Shown here piece after piece: positions 22,240 through 33,299 of a DNA stretch of 64,000 bases. The translations under genes and the position numbers were made by a program. The DNA is from Acanthosepion lycidas (Eukaryota > Mollusca > Cephalopoda > Sepiida > Sepiidae), in assembly GCA_963932145.1 (NCBI GenBank), contig OZ010581.1:80665641-80729640 (forward strand), written 5' to 3'. How positions within the stretch are numbered: position 1 is the stretch's first letter; each line of letters opens with the position of its first letter. The notes under the pieces were generated by a model. The model saw only the letters and a program-made list of their open reading frames with translations. It searched no databases and was not told the DNA's origin.

Positions 22240-24660
22240 CTACCACACGCAAACATACCGCAAGGTAAGCAACCTAACACATTCTTCCATCCGCAAACAC
22301 ATCTACAGACACACGCACATAACAAATACAATTATGAATATACACTGAACAGTGCAAAAACAGACCTGCACAGACCATCACACCATAACACAGACAAAGA
22401 TCAGAATACACACACTTTCACAAAACCAACACTAGCTTAACAAACCAAGCCTAACAACCATTACTCATATCCAGGAGTACAATCAGAATTCCAGAAAAAT
22501 TTCCACACAAAATCCACATAAAATCCATACAAAAACAACAAATCTAGAAACATTTGGAACACACCTCCTAACAAAAACAAACACACCAATATAGAGTCAA
22601 CGAGAAGCAACAACCCAAATTTCACCAGAAAATCTCTCACTGGCAAGAAAACCTAAAATGTAGCGAGAGAGGGTATCTCTTAAAACACCCCAAATATGTT
22701 AAAAGAACACTCATTATTTTTTATAAGCATAAGTTCGAAAAAATAAAACCAGTTTAGATGAAACAAACCCAAAATAATAACCCTATCTACATATACACTT
22801 ACAAATGACGAAATCAACCTACTGAAATTGGGCCTAAAATTCTGCCCTGCTCCGAAAAGCAATATAGCAGACCTAAAAAATTGACCTTAAGGAATTTGAA
22901 CGCAAATTGAGACTAAAAGAAATATTTAATAATAACAAAAATATTACAGATGAGCCACTAGTAAAAAACAAATCCAATTTATTCCCAAACAAATATAATA
23001 ATACCAATGAGCTAAATATATTTTTTGAGAAACTCTGGAACCTCAACCTACAAGAAAAATCCAAGACAATCAACAAACTTACATACAGACAAAGACTAGC
23101 CTTAGAGAGCATCCAAAAAAATAATAATTTAATTATAAAAGAAGCAGATAAAGGCATCGCTATAGTGATCATGGACAGAACATACTCTAAAACAAAAATT
23201 CTAGAAACACTAGAGGATAGGAACAGCTACAAATTAATAGACAAAAACATTATATAAAAAATTACAAAACTCTGCACAACACATAATAAAATATTAACAA
23301 AAAAGAGAAAGATTTCCTAATAAACTTTGTACCAAAAATAAGTAATTTCTACGGACTACGTAAAATTCACAAATCGAGTGAAATAAAAGCAGCTATCCAG
23401 ACACAAAATTCTGAACATATTAGCATCCCTAAACCCCCAGTGATCTTACATTCAGACCAATAGTAGCAGGACCACCCTGTCCAACTAGCAATCTCAGTAA
23501 CATAATATTACAACCATTCACTAAGCGAATTAAAAGCCACTCAGAGACGATATTCATTTCCTTAGCTGCATACCACAAAAGATAGATCCGGGAACGCTTA
23601 TGGCAACTTTTGACATTAGTAGCCTATACAGTAAGATACGCCATGAACTAGGTAAAAAGGCAATCTAATTCTGGATTGAAAAACATCCATAAATACTACA
23701 TCAGAGATTCACTAAAGAGTTAATTATCGATAGTATAGACCTAATTCTAAATATTAACACCTTTGAATTTGACAACAAAAACTATATTCAAACTCTGGGT
23801 ACTGCAATGGGAACAAAAATGGCACCAACATATGCCATCCTAACATTAGCTTACCTAGAAGAAAACCCCTATGAAAGGATAGAACTAATATATGGGAAAA
23901 ATTTAAAAACCCAATTCACTAAATCTTGGAAAAGATTGCTTCATTTTCTGGAAATCCTCATGGGCTGATATTAAACAATTCCACACTCTACTTCAAAGCT
24001 TACACCCCAAAATCAAATCCATGCAAGAATATAATTTTAACGAATTACCATTTTTAGATATACTCATTAGAAATAAAAACAACCACATAATCACAGATAT
24101 CAACCACAAACCTACAGACACCCAAAAATATCTTCATTTCAAGAATCATCATCCAAAAGATGCCTAAAATCCATCCACTATTCTCTAGCACGTAGGGTTT
24201 GTACTATAGCGAATTATAAACACCGCCAAAAAACCCGCCTAGAAGAATACATAAAACTATAAAAACACGAGGCTACCCCAAAACACTAATAAACAAACGT
24301 TTTGAACTGCCAAAAAAATTCCTCTAGACCAACTTAGAAATAAAAAGGAACGTAACGTCGAACAAACTCTAGCATATGTCTCAAAATACAACAAAAACAA
24401 ACCAGAAATATTCACAGAATTTACAAATATCTAGAACTACTTAACAAGAATAAACTGAAAAATATACTGAAAACAACCAAAATAATTAAAAGTAAACGCC
24501 AATCTAAAAGCCTAAAACACATATTAAACTTATGCAAATTTAACCAACACACAATACAGGGAGTCACAAAATGCAACAAAAAAAGATGTGGTGTTTGTGA
24601 TATCATTATAGAAGGAAACTCTTACACTTTTAAAAACCCCAAAACGACATTCATAATAAA
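22240..24660 (+). pseudogene. Decayed Penelope-like element (RT and linker)
   Basis: A polar, N/K/T-rich region (22440-22650) precedes the RT. RT parts in order: IIKEADKGIAIVIMDRTYSK (near 23127-23190), MATFDISSLYSKI (23600-23638, first catalytic Asp), LGTAMGTKMAPTYA (near 23800-23840), and PFLDILIRNK, then KPTDTQKYLHFKNHHP (24050-24165), the PLE-specific signature. The palm site near 23928 reads GKDCFIFW instead of a YIDD-type motif, so one Asp is lost. A CNKKRCGVC cluster (24572-24598) marks the approach to the GIY-YIG nuclease, which is missing. Many stops and frameshifts. The element stops abruptly next to the Tc1-like remnant at 24665. Confidence 0.85.
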
Positions 24661-24664
24661 TAAA

Positions 24665-25230
24665 AAAACTTGCCTGCTGTTGGTGCCCTGAGGCGAATAT
24701 CGTTCCTTAGGAATGCGTCAAACGAACCATCTCCCTTCACAACCGAACATGTTAAACTTTGACTAATCGCTGAAATGAACACAATCCCACTGTTCTTCTG
24801 TCCATATGACATGCTCAGTGGCAAATTTCAATCGGCTCATTTGATTCTTTTTAGAAACGTAAGGCTTCGTAGAGGCTATTCGACTGTTCAAATTTATTTC
24901 ATTAAGTCTTCGGGAAATAGTGTGCCTTGATATTTTAATGGCAAGGTTAGCATTAGCTCTTTTAGAGATAGCAGTTGATGTCGTATATCGATCCTTTTTT
25001 GATTCATCACTAATCCATCTGTTCCCTTACAGTAGTTTTCCTCGGCCTGCCAGGTTAGTTTCTTGGCTTCACATGACCCAGTTTCCTCAAGTTTTCTTAA
25101 AATACTATAAATAAGACTTAGATTTCCCAACACTCTTTGAAATATCCCCAATCGAGGGTTTATCTTCATTACATACCTTGACTATCAGTTTTCTAAGTTC
25201 AAATGACGTCACAGATTTTTTCGCCATGTT
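24665..25230 (-). pseudogene. Tc1-like transposase, 5' part
   Basis: The minus-strand ATG at 25226-25228 starts MAKKSVTSFELRKLI. The first HTH (KPSIGDISKSVGKS-like) is followed, across frameshifts, by YSILRKLEETGSCEAKK, a second HTH ending ISRRLNEINLNSRIA, and VIWTEEQWD, then SD-stop-SKFNMFG near 24750. In active Tc1 transposases this is SDESKFN, carrying the first catalytic Asp; here the Glu codon is TAG. The remainder is cut off where the PLE begins at about 24660. Confidence 0.8.
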
Positions 25231-25599
25231 TACAATGCAAGAGCCAGTAAAGAGTCGGTGTAAAATACCCTATTTTATATTCTTACCCTAAAAAATTTTC
25301 AATAATGCAAAATAATTATTAAATTTTATGAATTTATTTAATTGTTCTGATGTTTTTGATCATCTATTTTTTTTCGAATGTTGTATAATTATTCTTATAA
25401 TTTTATTAAAATAAGTTTAATGATCTTTATATTTTGGAATTCTATAATTTACCTTTATAGCCTTATTTCTCCTTGCTAAAATGTTTTTTGAAGCTTTAAA
25501 ATAAAAAGTTATTTCACATTTAGAGTTTTTCTTAACATCGTTCTGATTTTTATGCTTTCTACTGTCTATGTATATGTTTATTTTGTACATCGATATATC

Positions 25600-26524
25600 G
25601 GGTGTAACAGTAAAATTCTTCAAACCGTGTAATAGCAAAATTGTCCAATTGTTACATTAAGCTCTGGATTGTTATTTCTTAGAAATGATTAAAGATATCT
25701 TTCTGGTTTTTATAACACTATTAAACGCCACATTGAGCAATAAGAATTTACAATTACTCTCCAATCTCAACCAAATAATCGTGATGAAATCGATCGTAAA
25801 GGAAAATGACATGTTCAACATTAATTAATCATAGCTAAGGATCGGAAGCTCATTAAGGGTTGATATAAAGTTCAAATATATATTTTTTTCTTTTTCATGA
25901 TTATTTTCCAACTTATTCAGGATGATGTTCGCCCTCTCTAACCTTTAACTTTCTGTCTTAATTTTTACTTACGATTTCATTTTCAAGTTTTATTTCACTG
26001 TTCTTTGAACTGACATAGGTGAACCTCCTCTCTCACGTGCCAAACGTCTTATGGGCTGAGTTGGATCTTTTTTGATTGATCCCTTTAGCTCTAAGTTCTA
26101 ATTAGGATTCGTCTTCTTATTGTGACTTCCTGATCGATTTTTTCTGTCTACAGTTTCCTCTTATTTTTTTAAACTTATTCGCCGTTCTCGGGATGATTCT
26201 TGAATGTATTTGAAGATGGAAGCCAGAGTTTAAATTTCGTTAACATTACTGAAGGATTGAAATATGTTTTTCCTTTCACCATTGCTCAGTTGGGAAGAGA
26301 GTGGGTCTGACACAAGACAATTTTAACCTGTTCTGTTTCTAGCTGAATAAATCAAAGGGCTTTTCAGATATTCTTACGAAAAATGGTGTCAAGATGGCTA
26401 GACGTCTTATCTGAAATCATAGAACGAAAACACTCAATTAGTTTATTCGTTTTTAGATGTTAAACATTTTGTGGAATGGACAATAATGGTGTCATACGAT
26501 TTGAACAATTTTGCTGTTATACCC
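25600..26524. mobile_element. Short Tc1/mariner-type element with TIRs
   Basis: The terminal inverted repeats GGGTGTAACAGTAAAATT (25600) and, on the minus strand, GGGTATAACAGCAAAATT (from 26524) agree at 23 of 25 positions. A TIR-like repeat also occurs at 25626. The interior, read on the minus strand from 26500, is a decayed transposase N-terminus homologous to 56530-57027. At 925 bp it is too short for a full transposase, so it is an internally deleted, non-autonomous derivative. Confidence 0.75.
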
Positions 26525-26546
26525 AGTTGAAAATGTTTATTTTGTC

Positions 26547-26549
<3 letters not shown>

Positions 26550-26622
<73 letters not shown>
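26550..26622. repeat. (TA)n(TG)n microsatellite
   Basis: About 55 bp TA then 18 bp TG, adjoining the outward tail of the left SINE copy. Confidence 0.97.
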
Positions 26623-26623
26623 C

Positions 26624-26945
26624 TATATTTCTGAGATGAGGTATTATTTACATTATTCGGACTATTGTCCTCATCTTTGTCGCCATATTTATTACAACGT
26701 TTCGGCCGTTGTACGCTCTTCTTCTTCAGGTGGTTGGAATTTCGAACTGAACCCTGAACCCTTTATTTCGTTCACTTATTTAGTTCCATGTGCCATATTT
26801 TAATGGATGTCAGTTATCTCCTGTTATTTTTCCCTCTGAAAGTTCTCCACTGCCTTTGCCGGGTATTGAACTCACACTCTTTGGGTTCTGTCACTGGATC
26901 TAACCAGCGCCTTTATCCACTGTCCCATGTGTCCTTGGGGAGATA
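26624..26945 (-). mobile_element. tRNA-derived SINE, left partner of a fold-back pair
   Basis: Read on the minus strand from 26945: an A-box-like TGGATAAAGGCGCTGG (26904-26919), a B box GAGTTCAATACCC (26861-26873), a body with AACTGACATCCATTAAAATA, then a tail with CCTGAAGAAG, GGCCGAAACGTTGTAAT and CCTCATCTCAG, ending in (AC)n(TA)n. The hammerhead-like stem II is damaged in this copy. A tRNA head with a PLE-like tail suggests a non-autonomous retroposon. Confidence 0.75.
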
Positions 26946-26949
26946 AATT

Positions 26950-27128
26950 TATTTAACTGATAACTGACATCCATTAAAATATGGCACATGGAACTAGAAC
27001 AGTCTCTCCCAGTGAGCGAAATAAAGGGTTCAGTACGACATTCCAACCACCTGAAGAAGGCCGTAGCGTACAACGGCCGAAACGTTGTAATAAATATGGC
27101 GACAAAGATGAGGACAATAGTCCGAATA

Positions 27129-27134
<6 letters not shown>
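26950..27134 (+). mobile_element. SINE tail, right partner of the fold-back pair
   Basis: A plus-strand copy of the body and tail of the left SINE, without the tRNA head. It starts near ACTGATAACTGACATCC and ends GTCCGAATAAT followed by (TA)n. With the left copy it forms a head-to-head inverted pair with both tails pointing outwards. Confidence 0.75.
27051..27089 (+). ncRNA. Hammerhead-like fold in SINE tail
   Basis: CTGAAGA (27051-27057) matches CUGANGA. One extra A is followed by stem II GGCCGT/ACGGCC (27059-27064, 27073-27078), GAAAC (27079-27083), GTT, and GTA as the cleavage triplet. Helix I is not convincing here. The extra A is shared with the variant at 5135-5175. Confidence 0.5.
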
Positions 27135-27160
<26 letters not shown>

Positions 27161-27161
<1 letters not shown>

Positions 27162-27323
27162 GTGTAACCCGGATATAAGAAACCCGGATATAAGAGAGAT
27201 TTTCTCTGGTCCCAATTTAGAGCCATACTTACCTAAACAAAATAGACCAAACCCGGATATAAGAGAAACCCAGATATAAGAGACGTCTTCTCCGGTCCCG
27301 ACAACTCTCTTATATCAGGGTTA

Positions 27324-27327
<4 letters not shown>
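27161..27327. mobile_element. Pogo/Tigger-like MITE
   Basis: The ends AGTGTAACCCGGATATAAGA (left) and, inverted, AGTATAACCCTGATATAAGA (right) form the TIRs. The element is embedded in (TA)n, which supplies the TA target. The ACCCGGATATAAGA motif is repeated internally. The class assignment rests on TIR resemblance only. Confidence 0.65.

Positions 27328-27392
<65 letters not shown>
27327..27392. repeat. (TA)n microsatellite
   Basis: About 65 bp of TA directly after the MITE. Confidence 0.97.
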
Positions 27393-27397
<5 letters not shown>

Positions 27398-27599
27398 GTA
27401 TGTGTGTGTATTTATTTTAGAACACCAATTCTGCAATCTAATGAGGGGAATTTTATTTATGACATCTATTCTTTTATCAATTCACCCCTAGGAACGGAAC
27501 ATATCCACTATGACGCAAGGGTGTCACTGAGTATTAAAGAATATAAGAAAAAGATAAACATTAAGGTGAGAGAACAATAATAGATTAGAAATTTAAGAA

Positions 27600-27840
27600 A
27601 AAAATAATAATAGATGTTTTATTTAAAATTTTGAAGTTCAAATGAGACTGGAATGCACGAAGCCAAAAGAGTGTTCCAGAAGTGAAAAGTACCAGAAATA
27701 AAAGATTTAGCATAGAATTTGCGGCTACATATAGACATTTCTATGGTAAAATGATGAGACCGTGCCTGCAAACAAGTACAGCGCTTAATTTCATAGTCTA
27801 GGTACCATTGAGGTAAATTTATCAGAACAATTACCACGAA
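27600..27840. repeat. Unclassified dispersed repeat, copy A
   Basis: Shares AGCATAGAATTTGCGG, a TAAAATGATDAGA block, and GTACAGCGCTTAA with 32360-32560. The family is unknown. Confidence 0.6.
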
Positions 27841-28145
27841 AGTATTTATAGAAAACGCACAAGCCAGGTACGTTACGACTGTGGGAAAGTGATTAAAGGT
27901 TTGATGCCAGGACAGAACTAGTAATATTGCACATTCTTCTTTGGCTTTTATGAATGATTTCTAAATGTATAGGAGGGGCACTAATCTATATGTGGCCAAA
28001 GCATAGACTTGTTTATTTTGCATACAGTCTTTCCTGCGTCAGACCAATTAATCCAGTCGTTAATATCGCATAGATCGAACATTACACAATGAAGTTTTAC
28101 TATCTGTTACATTACAAACATTGACCATGCACGTATATCTTTATT

Positions 28146-28266
28146 ATGCAGTGTTACATTAGAAAATGCATATATCAACTACAAAACTGTACTTTTATTT
28201 TTTAATGCTGAAACAAGATGTACAGTTTTGCAGTGGGTATATGCATGTTCTAATTAACACTGCTTA
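28146..28266. repeat. Inverted repeat, about 47-bp arms
   Basis: The left arm ATGCAGTGTTACATTAGAAA to ACAAAACTGTAC (28147-28193) pairs with the right arm GTACAGTTTTGCAGTGGG to TAACACTGCTTA at roughly 80 percent. It is a candidate small fold-back transposon. Confidence 0.65.
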
Positions 28267-28367
28267 ATAAACAAATATTTATTGGTCTACTTTTGTACTG
28301 AGCCCTGTTTGAAATTAATGTTTTGTACGGTGGAATCTTACTCTTCGTTTGTTTGTTTTTTTACACA

Positions 28368-28370
<3 letters not shown>

Positions 28371-28439
<69 letters not shown>

Positions 28440-28492
28440 AGGGAATATGTTTAAGATCTTTGGAATATTTCTTTTTGTGGTTGAACTCTCTC

Positions 28493-28542
<50 letters not shown>

Positions 28543-28601
28543 GACGGTCTTCCTCTATCTCCGCTATCAATCAAGTAAGTGGAAGAGAGAGGGTCGTAAC
28601 A

Positions 28602-28668
<67 letters not shown>
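28371..28668. repeat. Three (TA)n tracts
   Basis: Tracts at about 28371-28434, 28497-28539 and 28602-28668, separated by about 60-bp unique spacers that are not related to one another. Confidence 0.95.
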
Positions 28669-28673
<5 letters not shown>

Positions 28674-28739
28674 GGGAAAGCAGAAGCCGCAAATATTTTT
28701 AGTTATAATGTACGGAAATCATCTACCTGAACTCATTCA

Positions 28740-29535
28740 TTCCCTTGTTGTCTAATTTGCTACTGTCTTCAGTACTTCTAATCTCCTTTTCATCGTCTAA
28801 ATTTGTATTTCTATTATTTCCTCCTTTTTATTTTTTGTTTCTTTCCCACTGTCTACCTTCGGGCTCCTCCTCACCTACTCGTTCGTTTGTACCATTTCCA
28901 TCTTTTATTTTCTTGTCTTTTATTCTTTCCTGCTTTCAATTACTTTCATCCTAATTCTTTGGCTTTCTTTTCTTTCGTTTCTTCTTAACAATATCATTTT
29001 ACTCTTTCCTTTGCGTTTCACGTCGATTAAGTCATACACGTTTCGTTTTCTCTATACACTATTCATATTACCGGCAGCCATTGCAGTTTTCTGTGAAGTT
29101 AATTTAAATATCTTGGCCCTAGCTTTTGTGGCGTGGATATGACATGGCGACAACAATTCGGTTATTACTTCACTTGGCTCGTTTAATGTGTAGGTGGTGC
29201 TGATCATTTGCATGCCTTGTTCTACAATGTTTGGCTCATTTCACCTGCGGCTTATCGCAATGAATTCAATCAGAGGAAGAGAAATTGGATAGTTCGCTGG
29301 CGACAAAGCATCTTAGAGAGGCAGAAGAAAAGAACAAAGGGAAAAAATTGGCGAGGTTGAAATTCAATGGAGTATGGGCTTTCGAAGCCATGGACCGAAG
29401 TTTTAAGGGAAATCGAAACAAAAAGTGCACTTTACAATCAGAAAAGAGTCAACTTAAATTCCAAGACCCATAGTGAAAATTGAGGATTCAAAGAATTCGA
29501 TATTGATGGGAGATATTGATAGGCATGGGAAAACA
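28740..29535. other. Pyrimidine-rich stretch, no gene recognised
   Basis: 28740-29000 is strongly C/T-rich on the plus strand, which leaves frames open by composition. 29100-29530 has no family signature. Confidence 0.4.
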
Positions 29536-29539
29536 GTGA

Positions 29540-29680
29540 ATAACCTACCTAACGAGCATGTGTAAATGGTTGACAGAATAGACAAGTAGGGACAGGAAAA
29601 AGACAAATATTATTCAGAGCTACAAAGGACGAAAAGTTGTGAAAAGCTGTGATAGTGCACGCCTTGATGGGATATCTCAC
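29540..29680. repeat. Unclassified dispersed repeat, copy B
   Basis: Matches 20740-20880 over AATAACCTACCTAACGAGC and TGTGTAAATGGTT. Confidence 0.55.
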
Positions 29681-29760
29681 ATCAACGAAAAACTGGAAGT
29701 AAACACTGCATTGTGACTGTGAATTATTTCTTCGATACAGAATACTCTTTACACACACAG

Positions 29761-29761
<1 letters not shown>

Positions 29762-29819
<58 letters not shown>
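29762..29819. repeat. (CA)n(TA)n microsatellite
   Basis: About 20 bp CA then about 40 bp TA, leading directly into the left arm of the palindrome at 29816. Confidence 0.97.
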
Positions 29820-29823
<4 letters not shown>

Positions 29824-29956
29824 TGAACATAGAAGTCAACACATAGAGGTGACAGTCTGTTTCATGCTATATGCAATCGTCAGGTGGCCTGACGATTGCA
29901 TATAGCATGAAACAGACTGTCGCCTCTAAGTGTTGACTTCTATGTTCACTTTTATA
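29816..29956. repeat. Near-perfect palindrome, about 69-bp arms
   Basis: The left arm TATAAAAGTGAACATAGAAG to GCAATCGTCAGG is mirrored after a TGG spacer by CCTGACGATTGC to CTTCTATGTTCACTTTTATA. Only a few mismatches are visible. It is two head-to-head copies of the same retroelement tail, each containing a hammerhead-like core, with (TA)n at the left outer end. Confidence 0.92.
29883..29927 (+). ncRNA. Hammerhead-type fold at a palindrome centre
   Basis: Helix I GGTGGC with GCCTCT (four Watson-Crick pairs, one wobble, one T-T), core CTGACGA (29889-29895, matches CUGANGA), short stem II TGC/GCA with loop ATATA, then GAAAC (29909-29913), AGACT, GTC (29919-29921). The last block is nearly identical to that at 4953-4965. 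A T-T mismatch closes stem II. The minus strand can form a similar but weaker fold. Confidence 0.55.
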
Positions 29957-30027
29957 TTTACACACGCTCTATCTCTGATATTGAGCACTTTATCCCATAA
30001 ATATAGCACATCTTATGACTATATTTC

Positions 30028-30030
<3 letters not shown>

Positions 30031-30080
<50 letters not shown>

Positions 30081-30092
30081 GAAACGGGAACC

Positions 30093-30146
<54 letters not shown>

Positions 30147-30179
30147 TGGGTTCCCCTTTCCTAGATATCTATTTCCCAA

Positions 30180-30258
<79 letters not shown>

Positions 30259-30266
30259 CAGAGAGA
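30031..30266. repeat. (TA)n cluster with an inverted GGGAACCC motif and (GA)n
   Basis: (TA)n at about 30031-30078, 30096-30140 and 30189-30220, then (GA)n/(CAGAGA)n to 30266. GGGAAACGGGAACCCGAT (30077) faces TTGGGTTCCCCTTTCC (30147) across the middle (TA)n tract. The same GGGAAACGGGAACCCGAT recurs at about 30666. Confidence 0.9.
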
Positions 30267-30699
30267 TTGGACCGAGAGTCCTGTCACCCACTACCTCTCT
30301 TCTAAACTGTAGGTGCTCGTGTCAGCCATCCGAAATAAAAAAAATATATTGTATATAATGACAAGACTTTTGGACCCCCCCCGTTCTTTCTCTCTCAATA
30401 TATTAACAATGTTAGGTGAATTTACTGAGTACAAATAACTGTTATATACACCCACACATTAATACACACACACGTTTATGTAATGAGAGAGAGAGAGAGA
30501 GAAGGAAGTAAGAGGATAATGAAACGTTACACATACACTGGGATAGTCTCAAAACAGCTGTATGCCAAAAAATATTACAATGTCATTTGTGCAACCAATA
30601 ATAATTTCCGTCAGATTTTGTCAATCAGAGACAACAGGTAATCCGCCGACATACAGAGATATTTGGGAAACGGGAACCCGATATTAAATTATTTTTTTC

Positions 30700-32100
30700 A
30701 ATGTATTACAAATATCTGATGGATTTAGAAAAGTATGCCGGCCTGACAGAAAAGAAAACTTTAAATTTTAAACACATTTATCAGTAAGCATTTACCTACT
30801 TAATCTGCCAGTGATACAAAGTGATCAACTGCAGAACCCTGTAACAATATATACGCTTATGTATAATCTTTGTCATATGCTCCGTTCTTGCTTAATGGAT
30901 ATCCATTTTCGCATATTCGAATTGGAAAAAAGGCCCCAGATGCCAACAAGGAAAATAAGCAAATAATATTCGATAAAAACCACATGCGTCAATCCGAATA
31001 TCAGCGAAAATATATCAACAGGCGTATATGTTTGTCGCTGTTCAATTATTACAGTAATTACGTTGGAATATCTTTCTCGCGGTCTGTAATGCTAACGTTT
31101 GTTGTCCATTTATAGTTTATCGAAAGCACGCATTAAACTTTCCTGTGTGGATATTTTTGCTTGAGCTCGTCGAAGTAGGAATTATTCATTATTCCGTTAA
31201 AGATCAAATATTAAGAGGAGATGAGATTCTATAGACCAGTGATGCTCAACCGCCTTACGTAGACACACTAGTGTGCTGTGAATGTATGAGTGGATTCGAA
31301 ATTCCTTCATAAATGTTCCTTCTAATATTAGACTTCATTTATGTGATGAAGAATTGGACAAAATTTCTAATGACTGGTGGCTCAAAATAAAACTTTCAAC
31401 GGTACCATTGGTACATTTCAATAAAAAATGAATATCCCACATTAGCTAAAAAGGCTTTATCAGTTTTATTGCAATTTTCTAATTCTTATTTATGTGAATT
31501 AGGCTTCTTAATCCGATATAAAAATAAAAAAAAAATAAGCGAGAAAAAACTACAATCACCTGAAGAATAAAGGAGGACTTGCTTATCGCACATTCGATCA
31601 AACTTTGAATAAATCTCTAAAACACCATCACAGGTTTCACACTAAACAACCTCTACAGATAGTTGCAAAGAAACATATAAGTAAAGTAAATTCATATTTT
31701 TGTGTGTGTATTTTTTTAATTTTATGTTTTTATTTCATAACATTGAAATGTACACCCTTTAAAGATTTTAATAAATGTGATATGATACTATTCACTTCCT
31801 CCTAGGTGTGTCATGCTGAGGAATACAGCTATAGACTAGCGTTAGAAAGTGATTGCAGTTTTCATACAAACATGTTTCGAGGTGCAGGATAGAGAAAGTA
31901 ACAACGAAATTACTCCTGTTCCTTACAAAAAAGGCTTCTTCAGATTTTTCAATCTATTTAGTAATTCTCTATGTATATCTAATGTTGAAGATATTCTGCG
32001 AGTTATTATATATGACTTCAAATTTATAGATGGCCATTGAAAATTCGGCAAATATCTTGGTAAGATGCTCTGAATTCCACGCAAAAATGCTCGTTGGGTT
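30700..32100. other. No gene recognised
   Basis: AT-rich; a small (TA)n lies near 32117-32135. No coding signature. Confidence 0.5.
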
Positions 32101-32359
32101 TCTGTGTACTGCTGTTATATATATATATATATATGGCAGGCAGCCTATAAATTAAGAAAACCTATATAGTGAGGCTAGATTACAGACATTAACTTAATTT
32201 TTTGTTGAGACCACTGAAAAACGATCATATGTTGACCTCCATGCAAGACAATAAATCCGCAAAAAGACAAGAGTTTACTGGGTGCGGAAGAATTAGAAAC
32301 AGAAACATTACTAATGAGCAAGAACAAAAAGAGTGCATTAGATAGTGATAGACATTACA

Positions 32360-32560
32360 CTTAAATTTTTGAAGATTAAAATTGGCTGAAAAAAATGGAG
32401 GCGGAAGGAAGCAAGAATTTAAAGAAAATAAATAGCATAGAATTTGCGGTTACATCTAGCAAACTCAACTGTAAAATGATTAGATCCCTATGCCAGTCTA
32501 GTACTGCGCTTAAATTTAAAATGTGTAAATACCATAGGGAAGAGCTCATCCGAAAAATTA
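32360..32560. repeat. Unclassified dispersed repeat, copy B
   Basis: Matches 27600-27840 (AGCATAGAATTTGCGG, ACTGCGCTTAAATTT). The open frame of 88 codons through it is probably fortuitous. Confidence 0.6.
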
Positions 32561-32927
32561 CAGTGAAAGACACGGGGAAACATTACGACGGTGGGTCTTT
32601 ATATAGAGAAGAAAATAACAATAAAACAAATTTGAAAATTCAGAGAACGGGATATCAATAGGGAATTACATATAAAAAGAAATGAATATAAAAGTTAATA
32701 GAAATGAGAGACCATTATTGGATCGAAAATAATATTCTATTGCATAAATCGAACATTTCTCCATCTATAATAAGTTTCTTTATCAGCATTTTATTTAAAA
32801 TTGAATTTTGCTTATTCTAAAACGAAACTGTAATCAAAATACAATAATCGAAAATGATAACGGTGATTTTGTGTATTTCACAGGATCGCTCTGCTCCATG
32901 GCATTATTTAATTTCCATATCTTCCAC

Positions 32928-32992
32928 ACACGCACACACACACGTACACACACACACACATACATACGCGCGCGCGCATGCATGCATATATA
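32928..32992. repeat. (CA)n/(CG)n/(CATG)n alternating purine-pyrimidine tract
   Basis: Mixed ACACAC, CGCGCG and CATGCATG runs. This type of sequence can adopt Z-DNA. Confidence 0.9.
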
Positions 32993-33222
32993 AAAGGAAT
33001 TAATGGATATTTTTAACCCGGTATTATTGCATATTAATATAAAGATATTATTTAGTGCATAGACACCCTGGTCTTTTAACGAGTGAAATTAATCCCTACC
33101 AGCCTAGATATCAAGTTCTAACAAATATGCCAAGATATTCGATCGCTAATAGACGTCACATTCATATAAAGAAATCTATTCAAATCGTGTATCCACTGAA
33201 TATAATATAGTTGTGCGTATGG

Positions 33223-33224
<2 letters not shown>

Positions 33225-33294
<70 letters not shown>
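33225..33294. repeat. (TA)n microsatellite
   Basis: About 70 bp of pure TA. Confidence 0.97.
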
Positions 33295-33296
<2 letters not shown>

Positions 33297-33299
33297 AGC

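Noticed and set aside
22907-23172. A minus-strand frame of 99 codons that looks membrane-like
   Set aside because: Antisense of the PLE RT; AT-rich antisense frames are hydrophobic by composition.
28338-28574. Open frames of IYIYIY repeats (also at 29930-30358, 50663-50923, 61127-61498, 63609-63866)
   Set aside because: They are translations of (TA)n microsatellites and have no protein meaning.
28745-28988. Hydrophobic plus-strand frames resembling a small membrane protein
   Set aside because: C/T-rich tract gives F, L and S in two overlapping frames; no start context or conservation seen.
32928-32992. CA/CG repeat as a possible CRISPR-like or regulatory array
   Set aside because: Simple dinucleotide repeat without spacers; eukaryotic context.
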